Source of the DNA: Cryptomeria japonica
Taxonomy: Eukaryota; Streptophyta; Pinopsida; Cupressales; Cupressaceae
DNA length: 64,000 nt
Direction of reading: 5' to 3'
Assembly: GCF_030272615.1 (NCBI RefSeq)
Contig: NC_081413.1
Span: 601,088,709-601,152,708, forward strand
This document shows positions 21,638 to 32,543 of the stretch, piece after piece. The notes under the pieces are model-generated. The model was not told where the DNA came from. It saw only the letters and a program-made list of their open reading frames with translations, and ran no database searches. Position 1 is the stretch's first letter; the number at the start of each line of letters is the position of its first letter. Made by a program: the position numbers and the translations under genes.

Positions 21638-23490
21638 CTATGCATGTAAGAATGAAGCATGTTTTGTAATAGTATTAGCACAAGGAATGCTATAGGTAGA
21701 GAGTTGCACATTGTTTAAGGGGTACCCCCTATTAATGTTTTCTCCTTGCATAGCATATTTCATGGCTAGACAATATTGTCTGTGTGTGAGAACAATGTCA
21801 TGGTCAGTCCAATATGCTTCCAACCTCTCGATCTTAGCTATGTGTGCATTATTGTTTGTCCAAATGTGATCAATGTTTCTTCTTGACAAAGCATCTTTTT
21901 GTTCATGTAACAAGTGCAAGTTTTGTATTTGCATGTGTATTTTAAACAATTGTACTTGTTGAGGCTAAAGTTGAACTGCAAAGAAATGTCCTAAAACTTG
22001 TTAATCCATCAGATAATATAAAAGAAAGCTACAGGAAATATTTAGCTTCAACCAATGAAATGACATGAAATAAAAGTAAATAAAAGAGATTATACCTTCA
22101 TGATTTATGTCTCATTGTGTCCTAACTCCACTGTTCCTAGTTGCAGATGATTTTCTCTCAGACAAGCACTGGTAGCTTTCAAGATGGCATATGAAGAATG
22201 GACTGATATTTAATTGATACTATGAGATGAATATGAAAATGATTTAAGCTAACATGATATTAAACTATTTTAAAATTGTTAATTGCTTCAAACTCAAACT
22301 CACGAAAGCAAGATAAAAACTCCTAGAATGACTATAAGATTAGCTATTAGTTTCAAAATGGTTTAGGAGACCTCTTTTTAGAAATTTTTAGTGCATGAGC
22401 TTAGGTGGCAGAAATCAACGGTCAGTATTGAATCTTGCACATTGGATGGCTATGCGCAAGAGGTTGAAGGTTGAGAGAAAGGGGGAAGGAGAAGACAAGT
22501 GTAACTCATCTCACCTTGACTGAGTTGAAGACTTGAGAGGATATAGGATAGTTGGAGAAGATGTAGGAATGAGAGGACAAGTGGACTCAAGTCCTCCTAA
22601 GATATAGGGATGCTGGAGAGAATATAGAAGAAGGTTAGGAAATATGTGTACGTACACAATATTTCATTTATTTTGGATGTTGGAGATAAGTGGCTAATAA
22701 ATGATTTAATTTAATTTAATTTTGTTGAATTAATTTAGCCACATGATGGATAAGTTGGCAAAGGGATTAAATAATTAAGAATTTATTTAATTAATAAGAT
22801 TATAGGATAGTAGATAGAGGAATAATTAAATATTTAGATATTTAATTAATGGATTAGAAGAAAAAGATATAATGAATTAATTAGTAAAATGTTTCAATTA
22901 AATTAATTAATAGGACATGAAATGAATTAAAAAAATTAATCTTTTCAAATTAACTATTTAATAGAAGAATAATTATTAAATAAATATAAAATATTTATTT
23001 AATTGCTCATAGCCATTTTTATATGTATACAGTACTATTTTTTACTATATTGATATGTCAATGTTGAAGTCACTTGCAATATAGACAACGACACCACTAG
23101 GAGCAATTCCCATTGATTCATTGATAATTGCAATGATGTTGGTAACTGATGTTCTTGGTTTGGCATAAATATTACAAATGGACAATGTGTGTTAATTAAG
23201 AATGCATGAGAGGAATGGTGCTTCAACATTGTCTACTGTTAAAGGTGTTGTACTAACCACATGTATGTTTTTGTTAACACAAGTCATTACACCATGAACA
23301 TGGAACGCTGCAAAACAATTGTAGCCCGAAAGTGTATTGTCTATTGTTGGTTTATACAAGTATGTTTTGTGGAGGCAAATAATGTATGATGACATTAGGT
23401 CTATGTCATGTAGGATGTCTTATCTATGCGTTTGGAAATGTTGAGTGTTTAATGCAGAAATGACAATTTGGGCCATGTTTTTTTGATAAT
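21638..23490 (-). pseudogene. Helentron endonuclease (EEP-type) domain, split by a solo LTR
   Basis: The N-terminal half (23,490-23,037) reads IVISALNTQHFQTHR, IICLHKTYLYKP, HGVMTCVNKNIHVVSTTP, LSICNIYAKPRTS and VVVYIASDFNIDI. The C-terminal half (21,951-21,638) contains LSRRNIDHIWTNNN and EAYWTDHDIVLTHRQY. These match the order of endonuclease/exonuclease/phosphatase motifs: the L(Q)ET-type block, NIYxP, GDFN-type and SRIDxIW...DHD. In the first block Gln-Glu is replaced by His-Lys, removing the catalytic Glu. GDFN has become SDFN. The solo LTR at 21,957-23,031 lies between the halves. An endonuclease fused behind the helicase separates Helentrons from canonical plant Helitrons. Confidence 0.78.
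21957..23031 (-). repeat. Solo LTR inserted in the Helentron endonuclease
   Basis: The 1,075-bp block starts TGTTGAGG and ends GTATACA. It is flanked by the perfect 5-bp target duplication GTACT at 21,952-21,956 and 23,032-23,036. The A/T-rich TTAATTAA part (22,670-22,995) near the right end resembles the U3 of the Tat LTR at 14,340-14,530, suggesting minus orientation. No internal region is present, so it is a solo LTR left by LTR-LTR recombination. Orientation is less certain than the boundaries. Confidence 0.85.
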
Positions 23491-23559
23491 GCATGTCATT
23501 TTGAAGAGTCCAATTAGTAGTTCACTTGAGTCATTCCATGTCATCTATGATTGTTGGTT

Positions 23560-25557
23560 TTATCTTGATGTTTCTTGGTGTTAGAGGGCTCAACAAGAAC
23601 AATGTTTCAATACTTGATGTGCGACTTAGAGCTGTATAAGACAAACCATATTGGTGGACACCGAAAGGTTCAAATGCAAAACCATGCATGGTGAGTCCCT
23701 ATGCTCTATGTATTGTTTGAGCACATGCTAGTTGGAGTGGAAATTGTTTTTGAATAGTAGTCTTCTATGTAGCACCATGTCTGTGGAGTGGTTTTTCAAC
23801 TCAGAGAATTGGTACCCATCCATTGTCAACATATGTTTGGTTTGGTTGTGGTAGTTTTGCATTTTGAGATCTTCCAATGTACTGATCATTGAATTCAACC
23901 CAAATGACATCAATATTATTAATTTGTGTATATGATTTGAATTGTCCATTTGAACCATTGACGAGGTCATCTTGTATATCATAGTCACCAACATATATCT
24001 CAACCAATATGTCTTCTTTTAACATTATTTGATTTGCCAGATTTGCACTATGTTTGTACAATTGTTCTATAGAAACAATGTTGTTGTGTTCATCAATTGA
24101 ATTAATTATAAGTAGTTCTCCAGGAAGAGTAGATAATATCTTTTGGTTGTGTGCATCTAAATCTTTTCTTTTGTAAAAAATAAATGGAAACATTGGGTTT
24201 GTAGGTGGGGAGCGTAAGCATTTGCTATTAAAATATGCTATGTCATCCTTGGTTTGAGAGCTAATGCATATTCTATTGAGGACAACAACAAACAGCTGAT
24301 CTGTTTGCCTCATTGTAGTTTGCAGATTGTAACATTTGACATGTTGTTGCCAAAAATCAGATGGCAATAGGTTGGTGTCTATTGTTGGTGCTTGAAATAC
24401 TAGACAATCGTGTATAGGTTCTGTTTGGTTCAAGTCACCATAGAATATAATGTCTAAGCCACCAAAGTGCTTAGTTGGGGTTCACATTATTTCACAAAAT
24501 CTTTTGTCTATGTAATGCAACATTCTAGCTCCAACTAGCGAGATCTCATCAATGAGAACTATACGCAACTGTTGGTATTCATTTTGTCAATGCATCTAAT
24601 CTTTTCGAGCTTAGAGTATTAGAATTGGATTTGTGAAATGGTATGAACAATGAAGAGTGCAATGTTGTGCCTCCTATATTATATGTTGTTTTTCTCGTGT
24701 ATGCAAGTAACAAGCCCTTTACTTTGTCTGGGTGACTATCTATTGCGTTATTGTATATACGCAGAAGTGCTTGATACATTGCCTTTCTAGTGAAGGTTTT
24801 CCCTATGCCAACACCTCCTGTTAAGAACAAGTACAATGGCTCGTCTTGGTTTTGTTGTTTCCTCATTAATATGTATTTTTCTATAGCTTGTTGTTCTTTG
24901 TTTAGCATTCTACGAGTAGCATAATATTTTGTGTTGTCATCTAGCTGGGGATGTCCAATAATTTCAAATGGTCTTGATATTTTTTTGATGTAGACATTAT
25001 GTCTTAGTGTGATTATGTTTGGTTCCAAGTTGTACTCTTCTTTGTCGTCCTTATTTGTCTTTTGGAAATTGTGTACATTTCTATAATACTCATCTTCGAG
25101 CTTGGCATCATTTATAGCATTGACCACATCACCCCATGATTTGTTTATATTGTATGTGTACTTTACTTCATTAATGTGTATCATTTTTTCATTGTTGGCA
25201 AAAGCATCTTGCCAAGTTTGGAAGCCTTGCTTCAATGTGTTTTCATCTGTAGAAAAAGGAACGTACAGAAGAAGTTTCTCTCTGTAGTAGTTTTCGTTGT
25301 CAACATGCTTATCATACTTGATAAATCTGATAATTTGAGGTCTAGCTCGCTTTGCTGATTTTCCTTTTGTCATTGTATACTCTGCAACAAATTTTGCAAG
25401 ACAAATATTGGCTAAGGCAGTTGTGAGGGGCGGAAGTGTCAATGAATTTACAAGTACGTAAACTATAGTTAAGGGGCAGGGAGAGGACAATGTGTACAAC
25501 TTGTTGAGCAGACATTTGTTGCAGGTTGAGCAAGCCATTTCCTAGTTTTGTTACCAT
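23560..25557 (-). pseudogene. Helentron PIF1-like helicase
   Basis: An N-terminal block SAQQVVHIVLSLPLNYSLR (about 25,460-25,520) shifts frame into RPQIIRFIKYDKHVDNENYY (about 25,300-25,360), typical of Helentron helicases. Walker A is LFLTGGVGIGKTFTRK near 24,800-24,840. Walker B, IVLIDEISLVGARML, lies near 24,520-24,560, interrupted just after by TGA. GDLNQTEPIH (24,415-24,440), a DILVEIYVGDYDIQDDLVNG block (23,955-24,010), and C-terminal motifs QTIHRA and GLSYTALSRTSSIE (23,590-23,690) complete it. It would unwind the element during transposition. Several stops separate the motifs. Confidence 0.85.
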
Positions 25558-25593
25558 CTTTATGGCATCAATGTTATGTTGCTTGTGTTATGT

Positions 25594-27647
25594 TCATATT
25601 TTGTTGAATGCAGTTGTCATTGCATTGTTGGATTTTGTCATGTAACAACTACAGTACATTGTTGAAACATATGCATTGAGGACAAACTGTGCATATGTGT
25701 TTGCTTGCCATAGATGTGGAATGCGAGGTGCAAATGAACTATTCCATATATGAGTTGGCTTTCTTTTGAGAAATAATGTTGGCCTCGTCACTGTAGAACG
25801 TATGGCTATGATGTATTCATGTTTAGACATGTTTATGTTGACTAAGAAATCTACAAAGAACATGGATGGCTCATAACTTGACATCTCTAAAATTAATCTA
25901 AGATTAGCAATAGTGTGCATATGGTCATGGTATTTGTCAATGAATGGTTCAAGTATTTTTGTTTCCTTCATTGGAGGTTGTTGGAAACCAAAGTGACACT
26001 TTCTCGTCCTTGTCTTTCCACATTGCTTTGTATGATGGTGCATATATGCAATCTAACTATGTGGTCATCTAAAGTGTCGGTGTCACAAGTTATATATTTA
26101 TCGACAAAGTGTTTAAGAGTAGCATTGTTATCTTTTCCATAGATCAGGGCATCTTTAACCCATAACATGAAGTGTTAATGTTTATTTCCTCGACTTTGGA
26201 ATTCTGTAACTGAGAAGTAGTCTAATACATTTCCAAAAAAAGTTTCATCTGAACAAAATAATTGTTTCATTGCATTAATTCTATGTTTTTGATAGCGAGT
26301 GCAAGTGACAGGATCTTTTTTTATCAAAGACGAAATGTCAATGTTTTTGATTAAGGAAAAACAGGTTTTAAGAAACCCGAAACCCACTTACACATCATAG
26401 AGAAAAGCATTAGAGAAGCAAGAAAGGACAAACCGAAGAAAGAAAAGTAGCAAAAGATCAGCATAAAATGTCAATGTTGGACGATGAATCAAGTTGGATT
26501 TGTCTTGTGGTTGTATGATGTGTCATGTACAGTTCTCCTAATGTTTGTGTCAATGGTGTCCAATTTTGCTCTGCACTAGTGAATGTCAAAAAAAAATGTT
26601 GGTGCTCTTAACTATCGTATCATTACAAAAATGTTCTTCTTGAGATGTTGCAAATAGTCTGGTGAATTTTTGATCTTCTTGAAATCTATATATCCAATAT
26701 CTGATTGCAAAATTTTCTCGAGATTTGGTTTGTACTTGACATCTCTTGCCACCAATGTTCTTCCTTTTAACTTTCCCTTGCGTATTCTTATCCAAATGCA
26801 ATAAAACACTTGGGAAATTAGTATTTTGATAGCTTTGAAAAACAAATTAGTGGTGTGATATGCAAATGCTCAATTTGAATTTTGCAATTCCCATTGAGCA
26901 ATTCTTTGATATGATTTTTTTTGGAATTTGTTTGTCACGTGGTTCGCCAAAAAATAACATGGAAAGCTCATCTCTTCTGCATACTTGTCCTAGAATATTC
27001 CCAAAGGTTGTTTCCCTTCTACAAGTGTGATTTCAATCATTTTGTCTTGAAGAGAATGTATAGTTCTTGACTCGGTGAACCCATGTATCAAGGTGTTTGT
27101 TTCAACCTCCATGACATTGTCAATTTCATTGTCATTGTCACTTGATGAAGACTGACTACTAGGTGTCTCTTCTTATGAAGGGTACAAATGGTCATGCCAA
27201 ATTTTGTTTAGTTTCATATTTTGAATTTTGTATAATGTTGTTTTGCACAATTCATTTAGGGAATTCATAATAATGTTCAGACGCACTCTGCCTTTTTAAT
27301 ATGCATTTCTGTATTACAGACGTCTATTCAATGCAACAACAACTGTCCATGTTTCATCAGATGATCATGGCAATATTATTTGTATAATATTAATATCTGT
27401 TGGTACATTAATAATTATTCCAGTTAATCCAATTTGAGATATTTTGTGTCCTAATTGCCAAATCTGTGCAAATGCAATACGAAGTGACACTAATCTTTCT
27501 TCAAGTTCTGAAAGTGTAGATGTGTACTAGTGGCCTATTTGTGTTGATATGTTCTGGAGTTGCATATGATGGTTTTATCTTTTGGTCTAGTTGTTGTTTA
27601 CAAAACTTGCATATGTTTTGACCACAAATGTGCTCTTTGTTTGGTAG
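25594..27647 (-). pseudogene. Helentron Rep (HUH nuclease) region
   Basis: Landmarks read right to left. A zinc-finger-like CGQNICKFCKQQLD lies at the truncated edge (about 27,590-27,630). Then come LEERLVSLRIAFAQIWQLGH and IINVPTDIN (27,380-27,510), DKYAEEMSFPCYF (about 26,960), and IRIRKGKLKGRTLVARDVKY (26,720-26,790). The catalytic region DPVTCTRYQKHRINAMKQLF then YFSVTEFQSRGNKH spans 26,187-26,320. The first His of the HUH pair is kept, but the codon between the two His residues is a TAA (26,174-26,176). LWVKDALIYGK and QFVLNAYVSTMYCSCYMTK follow. Rep would nick and join DNA strands in rolling-circle transposition. This copy is inactive. Confidence 0.8.
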
Positions 27648-30576
27648 TCATGGGGGCAATCCCTCCTTTTCAATTAACCCTCTTCCTTCATTCAATCCGA
27701 CTTCTTCATTCACTCCTTCAATGAGTGTTCCTATTACATCCTCACAAATGAACATGACGCAAGGGGGCAATTCATTTAATCATTCCATTCCTCCTTGTAG
27801 TGTTCCTCCTGTCCAATCATCTCCTATGACTAATTATCATAGAGTCCCACCACCTTACTCTTTGCCTTCTTTCAATAACATAACACCTCCATCTCAATCT
27901 AACACATCTAATATGAACTCTTCGACTGAAGCGACCATTAACAATCTTGCACAAACTGTCTCTTCGTTACAGCAACAAATTGCCTCTATGAATCAATCTA
28001 AGTTTAGTGTGCCCACATTTGATGTTGCGAGCCCACTTTCTCTTGACATTGTTCGAGCTATTCCCCCTAAACATGTTGAAATTCCACATTTGGAACTTTA
28101 TAATGGTAAAGGTGATCCTCTAACACATGTTAAGACTTTTCAAACAATTTGTACTGATTTTGCTTATGACCAAAGGTTGCTTGCAAAACTATTCACGAGA
28201 ACATTAAGAGACAAAGCCCTACAATGGTATTGCTCGTTGCCTTCCTATTCTATTTCTTCTTTCGAACAACTTGCAAATGCTTTCATTCAACAATTTCAAA
28301 ACAATATAAGTCCTAAAGTTACTTTGATTGATTTAATGCATTGTAAACAAGGTGTTAAAGAAAAAGTGACTGATTTCATTGGTAGATATAAGCATTTGTA
28401 TGCTCAAATTTCTTTTCCAGTGCCTGACAATGATATTCAAAGAATCTTTATTTCTAATTTACAAAAAGATATTCGAGACAAACTTCTGTTTTCTGAGTTT
28501 ACTTCTTTCCAACAGTTGTGTGCCACTCTTCACAATTATCAACTGACTGTGAGTCAAATGGAACAATCACATCCTATGGCTCCGAGTGATAAGGGTGATA
28601 GCAGTCAACAACCATTTGGGAATTTTAAACCGAACAGAGACTCCATCAAATTCAATGAAAACATCATCAACAACAATGTGAATGCAGCATCAGGTGTGCC
28701 TCCTATTTCTAAATTTTTCAAGAAAGAAAGAAAGTATACTCCTTTGAATGAATCATTGCATAGTATTATGAATAAATTATTGGAACAAAATGTGCTTACT
28801 CTTCCTCCTATAAGACAAATTGATCCTGCAAAGATTACTTCACCTTATTTTGATAACAAAGCCTTTTGTCAATTTCATCGTCAGCCTGGGCATGATACTG
28901 AAAAATGTTTTTCTTTAAAGGGTAAAATTCAAGATTTGATTGATAATAATACTATTTATGTTTCTGGAGTGAATGATAAAGGCAATACATCTGTAGCTCC
29001 TCCTAATCAAAATCTTCAGATTTTCACTGATCCATTACCTTCTCATACCTCTAATACGATTGAGACTAACGATTCCTCTCTTTCATCTGATGGTCTTGTG
29101 TCTATGACTCCAAATGTGATTAACTTTGTAGAGCAGCAAGAAAACCCTAAAGAACCTTCCAGCACATTTGATTCCAATGAAACCATTAGGGCACCTGATG
29201 GTCCTTTATACATAGTTGCAAAAGTCAAGAATACACCTTGCCGTGGAGTGCTTATTGATCCTTCGTGCATGGTTAATGTTATTACTGAAGAATTTCTTTT
29301 TACTTTGCAATTGAATCAAGTGATTTATGACAAAACAGATGTGATTGTGAAACTATTTGATGCATTTTCTTCTCCTGCAATTGGTTCTATTACATTGCCT
29401 ATTGAGGTCCATAACAAATCCCTTGATGTGAACTTTGCTATTATTCCATCTTCCGAACAATTTCGTGTGAAGCTTGGCTATCCTTGGCTATCTTCCATGA
29501 AAGCTATTGCTTCTCCTATTCATAAGTGTTTGAAATTTCCCCATAATGGTGAAATTGTTACTGTCAATCATAGCCTCTTTAAACCAGCTGAAAGAACCTC
29601 TAGTGTTCCTCTTGATTACTTTTGGCCTAAACAATTCCAATCCCTTCCTCCGCGAAGTGATCATCTTTTCAAATCTTATCAAAAGTGGAAAACAGATATG
29701 ATCCTATCTTTAAGTGAACCTAGAACACCTAAACTTGACATTCCTATCATTCTTGAGAAGGAAGTTCTTCCTTTGAAAGATAAAACTAATGTCTTTACTC
29801 AAGAAGATTCCCAACCCATCCCTATGGATGTGACTATGTCTATGTCTAATAAACTTCCTAAAAGTAGACCTATTCCTCCTCGTCATGATGGACTTGGTCT
29901 CCTTCCTAAACCAAAAATTCCTCCTTTATATGGAGCAGTTCCTCCTCCTTCCTTTTATAGAGAGAAGAGACCTTCTTCTTCTCCTATTATCCAGCCTAAG
30001 AGACCACAACCTAAACACCCAAGTGATAAGGATGATAACATTCCTCCTCCTCAATCTTCTTCACTTCCTACTAAGACTAGACGAAATCGTTCCGCACGTG
30101 AACGCCGACGAAAGCGTCGTCTTAGAGCTCAAGCAGCTGCTTCTCAAACTTTGCCATCTCCAAAAACACCTTCAACGAGCATTATTCCATTTTCTCCTCA
30201 GCCGGACATTGAGCCTAAATCTCCTAAACATAAGATGCATGATGGTCTTGATCCTGTGCGAGTTAAAGATCCTATTTTTATAAATCTTGATGATGATATA
30301 GATGAAAATGTTATTCATGATGAAAATGTTACTTCTCTTGCTTCTGATAGTGAATATGAACTTGTTGATATTGATAACCATTTATCTAATGAATTTTCTA
30401 AAGCACTTATCCTAGCTCCTAGACAAGAACAATGTGGCTCGGAACATGAACATAGCCCTTGTTTGGATCTTGTGATAGCTCCATCTGCTGTGTTGAATGT
30501 TCCTCCTCTAGCGTGTTCCCTGCCTTCCCAAAACATTGATCAGCAAGATCGGGGGGTAGATGACGTGCTAGACTAG
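27648..30576 (+). CDS. gag: Element D gag-like ORF, first copy, 5' truncated
   Basis: Open from the junction to TAG 30574-30576. It matches the complete copy from residue 142 onward with about 10 amino-acid differences. An in-frame ATG at 27,628 lies in Helentron DNA, so it is not the original start. Domains: Ser/Pro/Asn-rich linker, capsid-like gag (HLELYNGKGDPLTHVKTFQ onward), degenerate zinc knuckle CQFHRQPGHDTEKC, a protease-like region with GVLIDPSCMVNV in place of a DTG or DSG motif, a Pro-rich tail and an Arg-rich cluster. No premature stop is present despite the truncation, which indicates youth. Confidence 0.85.
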
Positions 30577-31317
30577 TTACATTAGCATAGCAGATTCTCT
30601 CCTCCTCTCTTGTGTTACTTCTTCTATATGTTACTCTCATTCTTCTATTTGTTGTCCTTAGTGTTGTCTACTTGAGGACGATGCAAAGCATTGAGATCTC
30701 TCGATCTCTCTCATGTTGACTCAAAAGACACATGTGTTCCCTTCTTCTAGGTGACCTTCCTTGATTGGGGAATGAAGAACAATTATGCATACATACATAT
30801 GATATATACATGACTTATCATAAAGCATACTGACCCCAAGGAAAGCGAAGTCACCTCGTGCTTTGTGTTTTGTGTCTATTATCCTTGGGCTTATCTCACA
30901 CTTGGGGGCTAAATCCTTGCGATAACATGCTCCTTTCCTTTCTCATTCTTATGTGTATCACTACGTTAAAACAATCACCCCCGGTGAGGCGTGTGCGATC
31001 ACTTTAACGTAGGGGGGCATACATCCCGTTCATATCTTTTCAAGATACTTGAGAATTTCTTGGCAAATTTAGCTTTGCCTTGAAAATTCTTGATATCTTT
31101 CTTGCATGACTCATAGTGAGGGAACCTTACTACTGAATGTCATGGTTCTCCCTCGTGATCTTCCCTTTTAATTTGTCAATCGAAGTCGTAAGATCCTTAG
31201 TCCACTGGGGGCTTGGTGTGTCTTGCCTCCTTGACGTGGTGAAAGTCTTTCAATGTTGTTTCCTTGTACTTTACCGGAAGTATGAGAATACATACTCCCG
31301 CTAAAGTGGGGGCTAAA
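30577..31317 (+). other. Element D 3' noncoding region and polypurine tract, first copy
   Basis: No coding potential. It contains four G-tract motifs: TTGGGGGCTAA (about 30,902), AGGGGGGCAT (31,011), CTGGGGGCTT (31,205) and GTGGGGGCTAAA (31,306-31,317), the last immediately before the LTR and serving as polypurine tract. A 9-bp perfect inverted repeat, TACGTTAAA at 30,962-30,970 and TTTAACGTA at 31,003-31,011, brackets a CACCCCCGGTG core. Confidence 0.65.
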
Positions 31318-31504
31318 TGTAGCATCCTAAAATTGCGACACTTGCAATTTCGACTGCATTTCGGTCTTCACGATGGCGACGCAACACGCAACCTGAATGG
31401 AGACCCCGAAACTTGCTCACGACACCAAAAATTGCATTTTTCAAGTACCCTGGCCTGAACCTCCTTGCACCCTGATGTCCCGGGAGGTGGGACCAGAGCG
31501 CCCA

Positions 31505-31532
31505 GCGCCCTGGTCCCTCAGGACCAGGGCGC
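31505..31532. repeat. Perfect GC-rich inverted repeat in the D LTR
   Basis: GCGCCCTGGTCC (31,505-31,516) and GGACCAGGGCGC (31,521-31,532) are perfect 12-bp arms around a 4-base loop. A further GGGACCAGAGCGC lies just upstream and GCACCCTGGTCC just downstream. The right LTR holds a mutated version near 38,070-38,110. It would form a strong hairpin in RNA from the U3 part only if read-through occurs. Confidence 0.85.
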
Positions 31533-32117
31533 CCAGCACCCTGGTCCCTGGGTCCTATTTTGGGCCCAGTCTCCTTTGGACTTCGGGTCTTTTTGTTTGC
31601 AATTTGGAAAATAAACTTTCCTGGTCGGCCTAAGGTCGGGAAAATCAGTCTATCAGCCCTAAATGACAAGTATATAAACTACATTTTCCTCTTTCATTTG
31701 ATATGATGGAAAAGGCATGGAAACTATACTCAAGCATTCAAGCATTCAAGCATTCCTTCTAAGTCTCCATTCAAGGCTAAGTGTTGCATTCAAGACAAGG
31801 ATTCAACCATTGAAGAGGAGATCACATACTACTACAACATACAACATACAACATCTAAACCTTCACACATAAGGATACAAACATCCTTAGAACAAGGTAT
31901 TAGTACTTGTTTTACAATCCTTTACATTTACAGCTCTTGCTCATTTCTTGGTTAATTCCAAAACCGGGGTTTGACCTAAGGGCAAACCCCTAATCCCTAA
32001 CCCCCCAATCGTCTTTGCTTTTCTGTGTGTAGGTTGCAGGTACGCGGCTGAAATTGAAGATCTGGAATCCTTGTGCAGAGACGAACAGATCCCCCTTCGT
32101 TTCGCGGATTTTTCGGA

Positions 32118-32144
32118 GGACCGTGGCGCCGGGCGCCATCGTCC
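32118..32144. repeat. GC-rich inverted repeat near the D LTR 3' part
   Basis: GGACCGTGGCGC and GCGCCATCGTCC form 12-base arms with one mismatch around CGG. The same unit recurs in the leader at 32,921-32,947 (loop CGA) and in altered form at 33,540-33,570. Each is followed within about 20 bases by a TTTT..AAATTT stretch. Confidence 0.8.
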
Positions 32145-32524
32145 TGACAACTTTTGCTCAAATTTGCAGGACAGCGCCGTATCGACATTTTACTGCTAAT
32201 TCCAGGTCCGCAGCTTCATACTGTATTCCTATCTCAGTTTATAAGCGAATCTTTGTCACTTTCTATGCATTCCTAGCTTAATTCTCCTATGCACATTCTT
32301 TACAAAAGAGTGTAGCCTTGCTTTCTTAACCCTTGAAACTCATTTAGTATCCAATCTTGCATTGCGTGGGATTGGATCTTGTGGGTTTCAACCCCTCTTT
32401 TGAATGTAAAGTCTCTCCCCTAAGTGAAAACCATCGAATCCTAGCAAACCTCCCTTCTCTCTCCTTGGAGTTGGAAGAGGGGAGAGCAACTAGGGTTCGA
32501 TCGCGATTTTTCCACTTTACATTT

Positions 32525-32543
32525 TGGTGAACCCGACGTGAAC
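32525..32543 (+). promoter_or_regulatory. Primer-binding site of element D
   Basis: TGGTGAACCCGACGTGAAC starts three bases after the LTR end. The leading TGG and position are as expected. I do not recognise the tRNA. The right LTR lacks this sequence, confirming it as the 3' LTR. Confidence 0.7.

Larger units (their letters stand above)
20821..27647 (-). mobile_element. Helentron-type rolling-circle transposon with endonuclease (decayed)
   Basis: Right to left this holds an HUH-type Rep region (27,647-25,600), a PIF1-like helicase (25,557-23,560) and an endonuclease/exonuclease/phosphatase-type domain (about 23,480-21,640), once one long ORF. The combination Rep-helicase-endonuclease defines Helentrons, best known from animals. 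Stops and frameshifts are present throughout. The right end is cut off by element D at 27,648, removing the Rep N-terminus. The left end is not resolved. A solo LTR at 21,957-23,031 interrupts the endonuclease. Confidence 0.8.
31318..32521 (+). repeat. Element D middle LTR (1,204 bp)
   Basis: Starts TGTAGCATCC after the polypurine tract and ends CACTTTACA before the primer site. A TATA box TATATAAA lies at 31,671-31,678, and CAAGCATT is repeated three times near 31,733-31,756. GC-rich inverted repeats occur at 31,505-31,532 and 32,118-32,144. It differs from the right LTR at roughly 30 positions by my manual count. It serves as 3' LTR of the left internal copy and 5' LTR of the right one. Confidence 0.85.

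Noticed and set aside
27628-27647. ATG at 27,628 as start of a 982-codon gene
   Set aside because: These 20 bases are antisense Helentron DNA; similarity to element D begins at 27,648, so the ATG is an accident of the junction.
29885-30283. Leu-rich plus-strand frame of 132 codons (also at 36,450-36,848)
   Set aside because: It overlaps the Pro-rich and Arg-rich part of the D gag ORF in another frame; conserved only because the gag copies are nearly identical.
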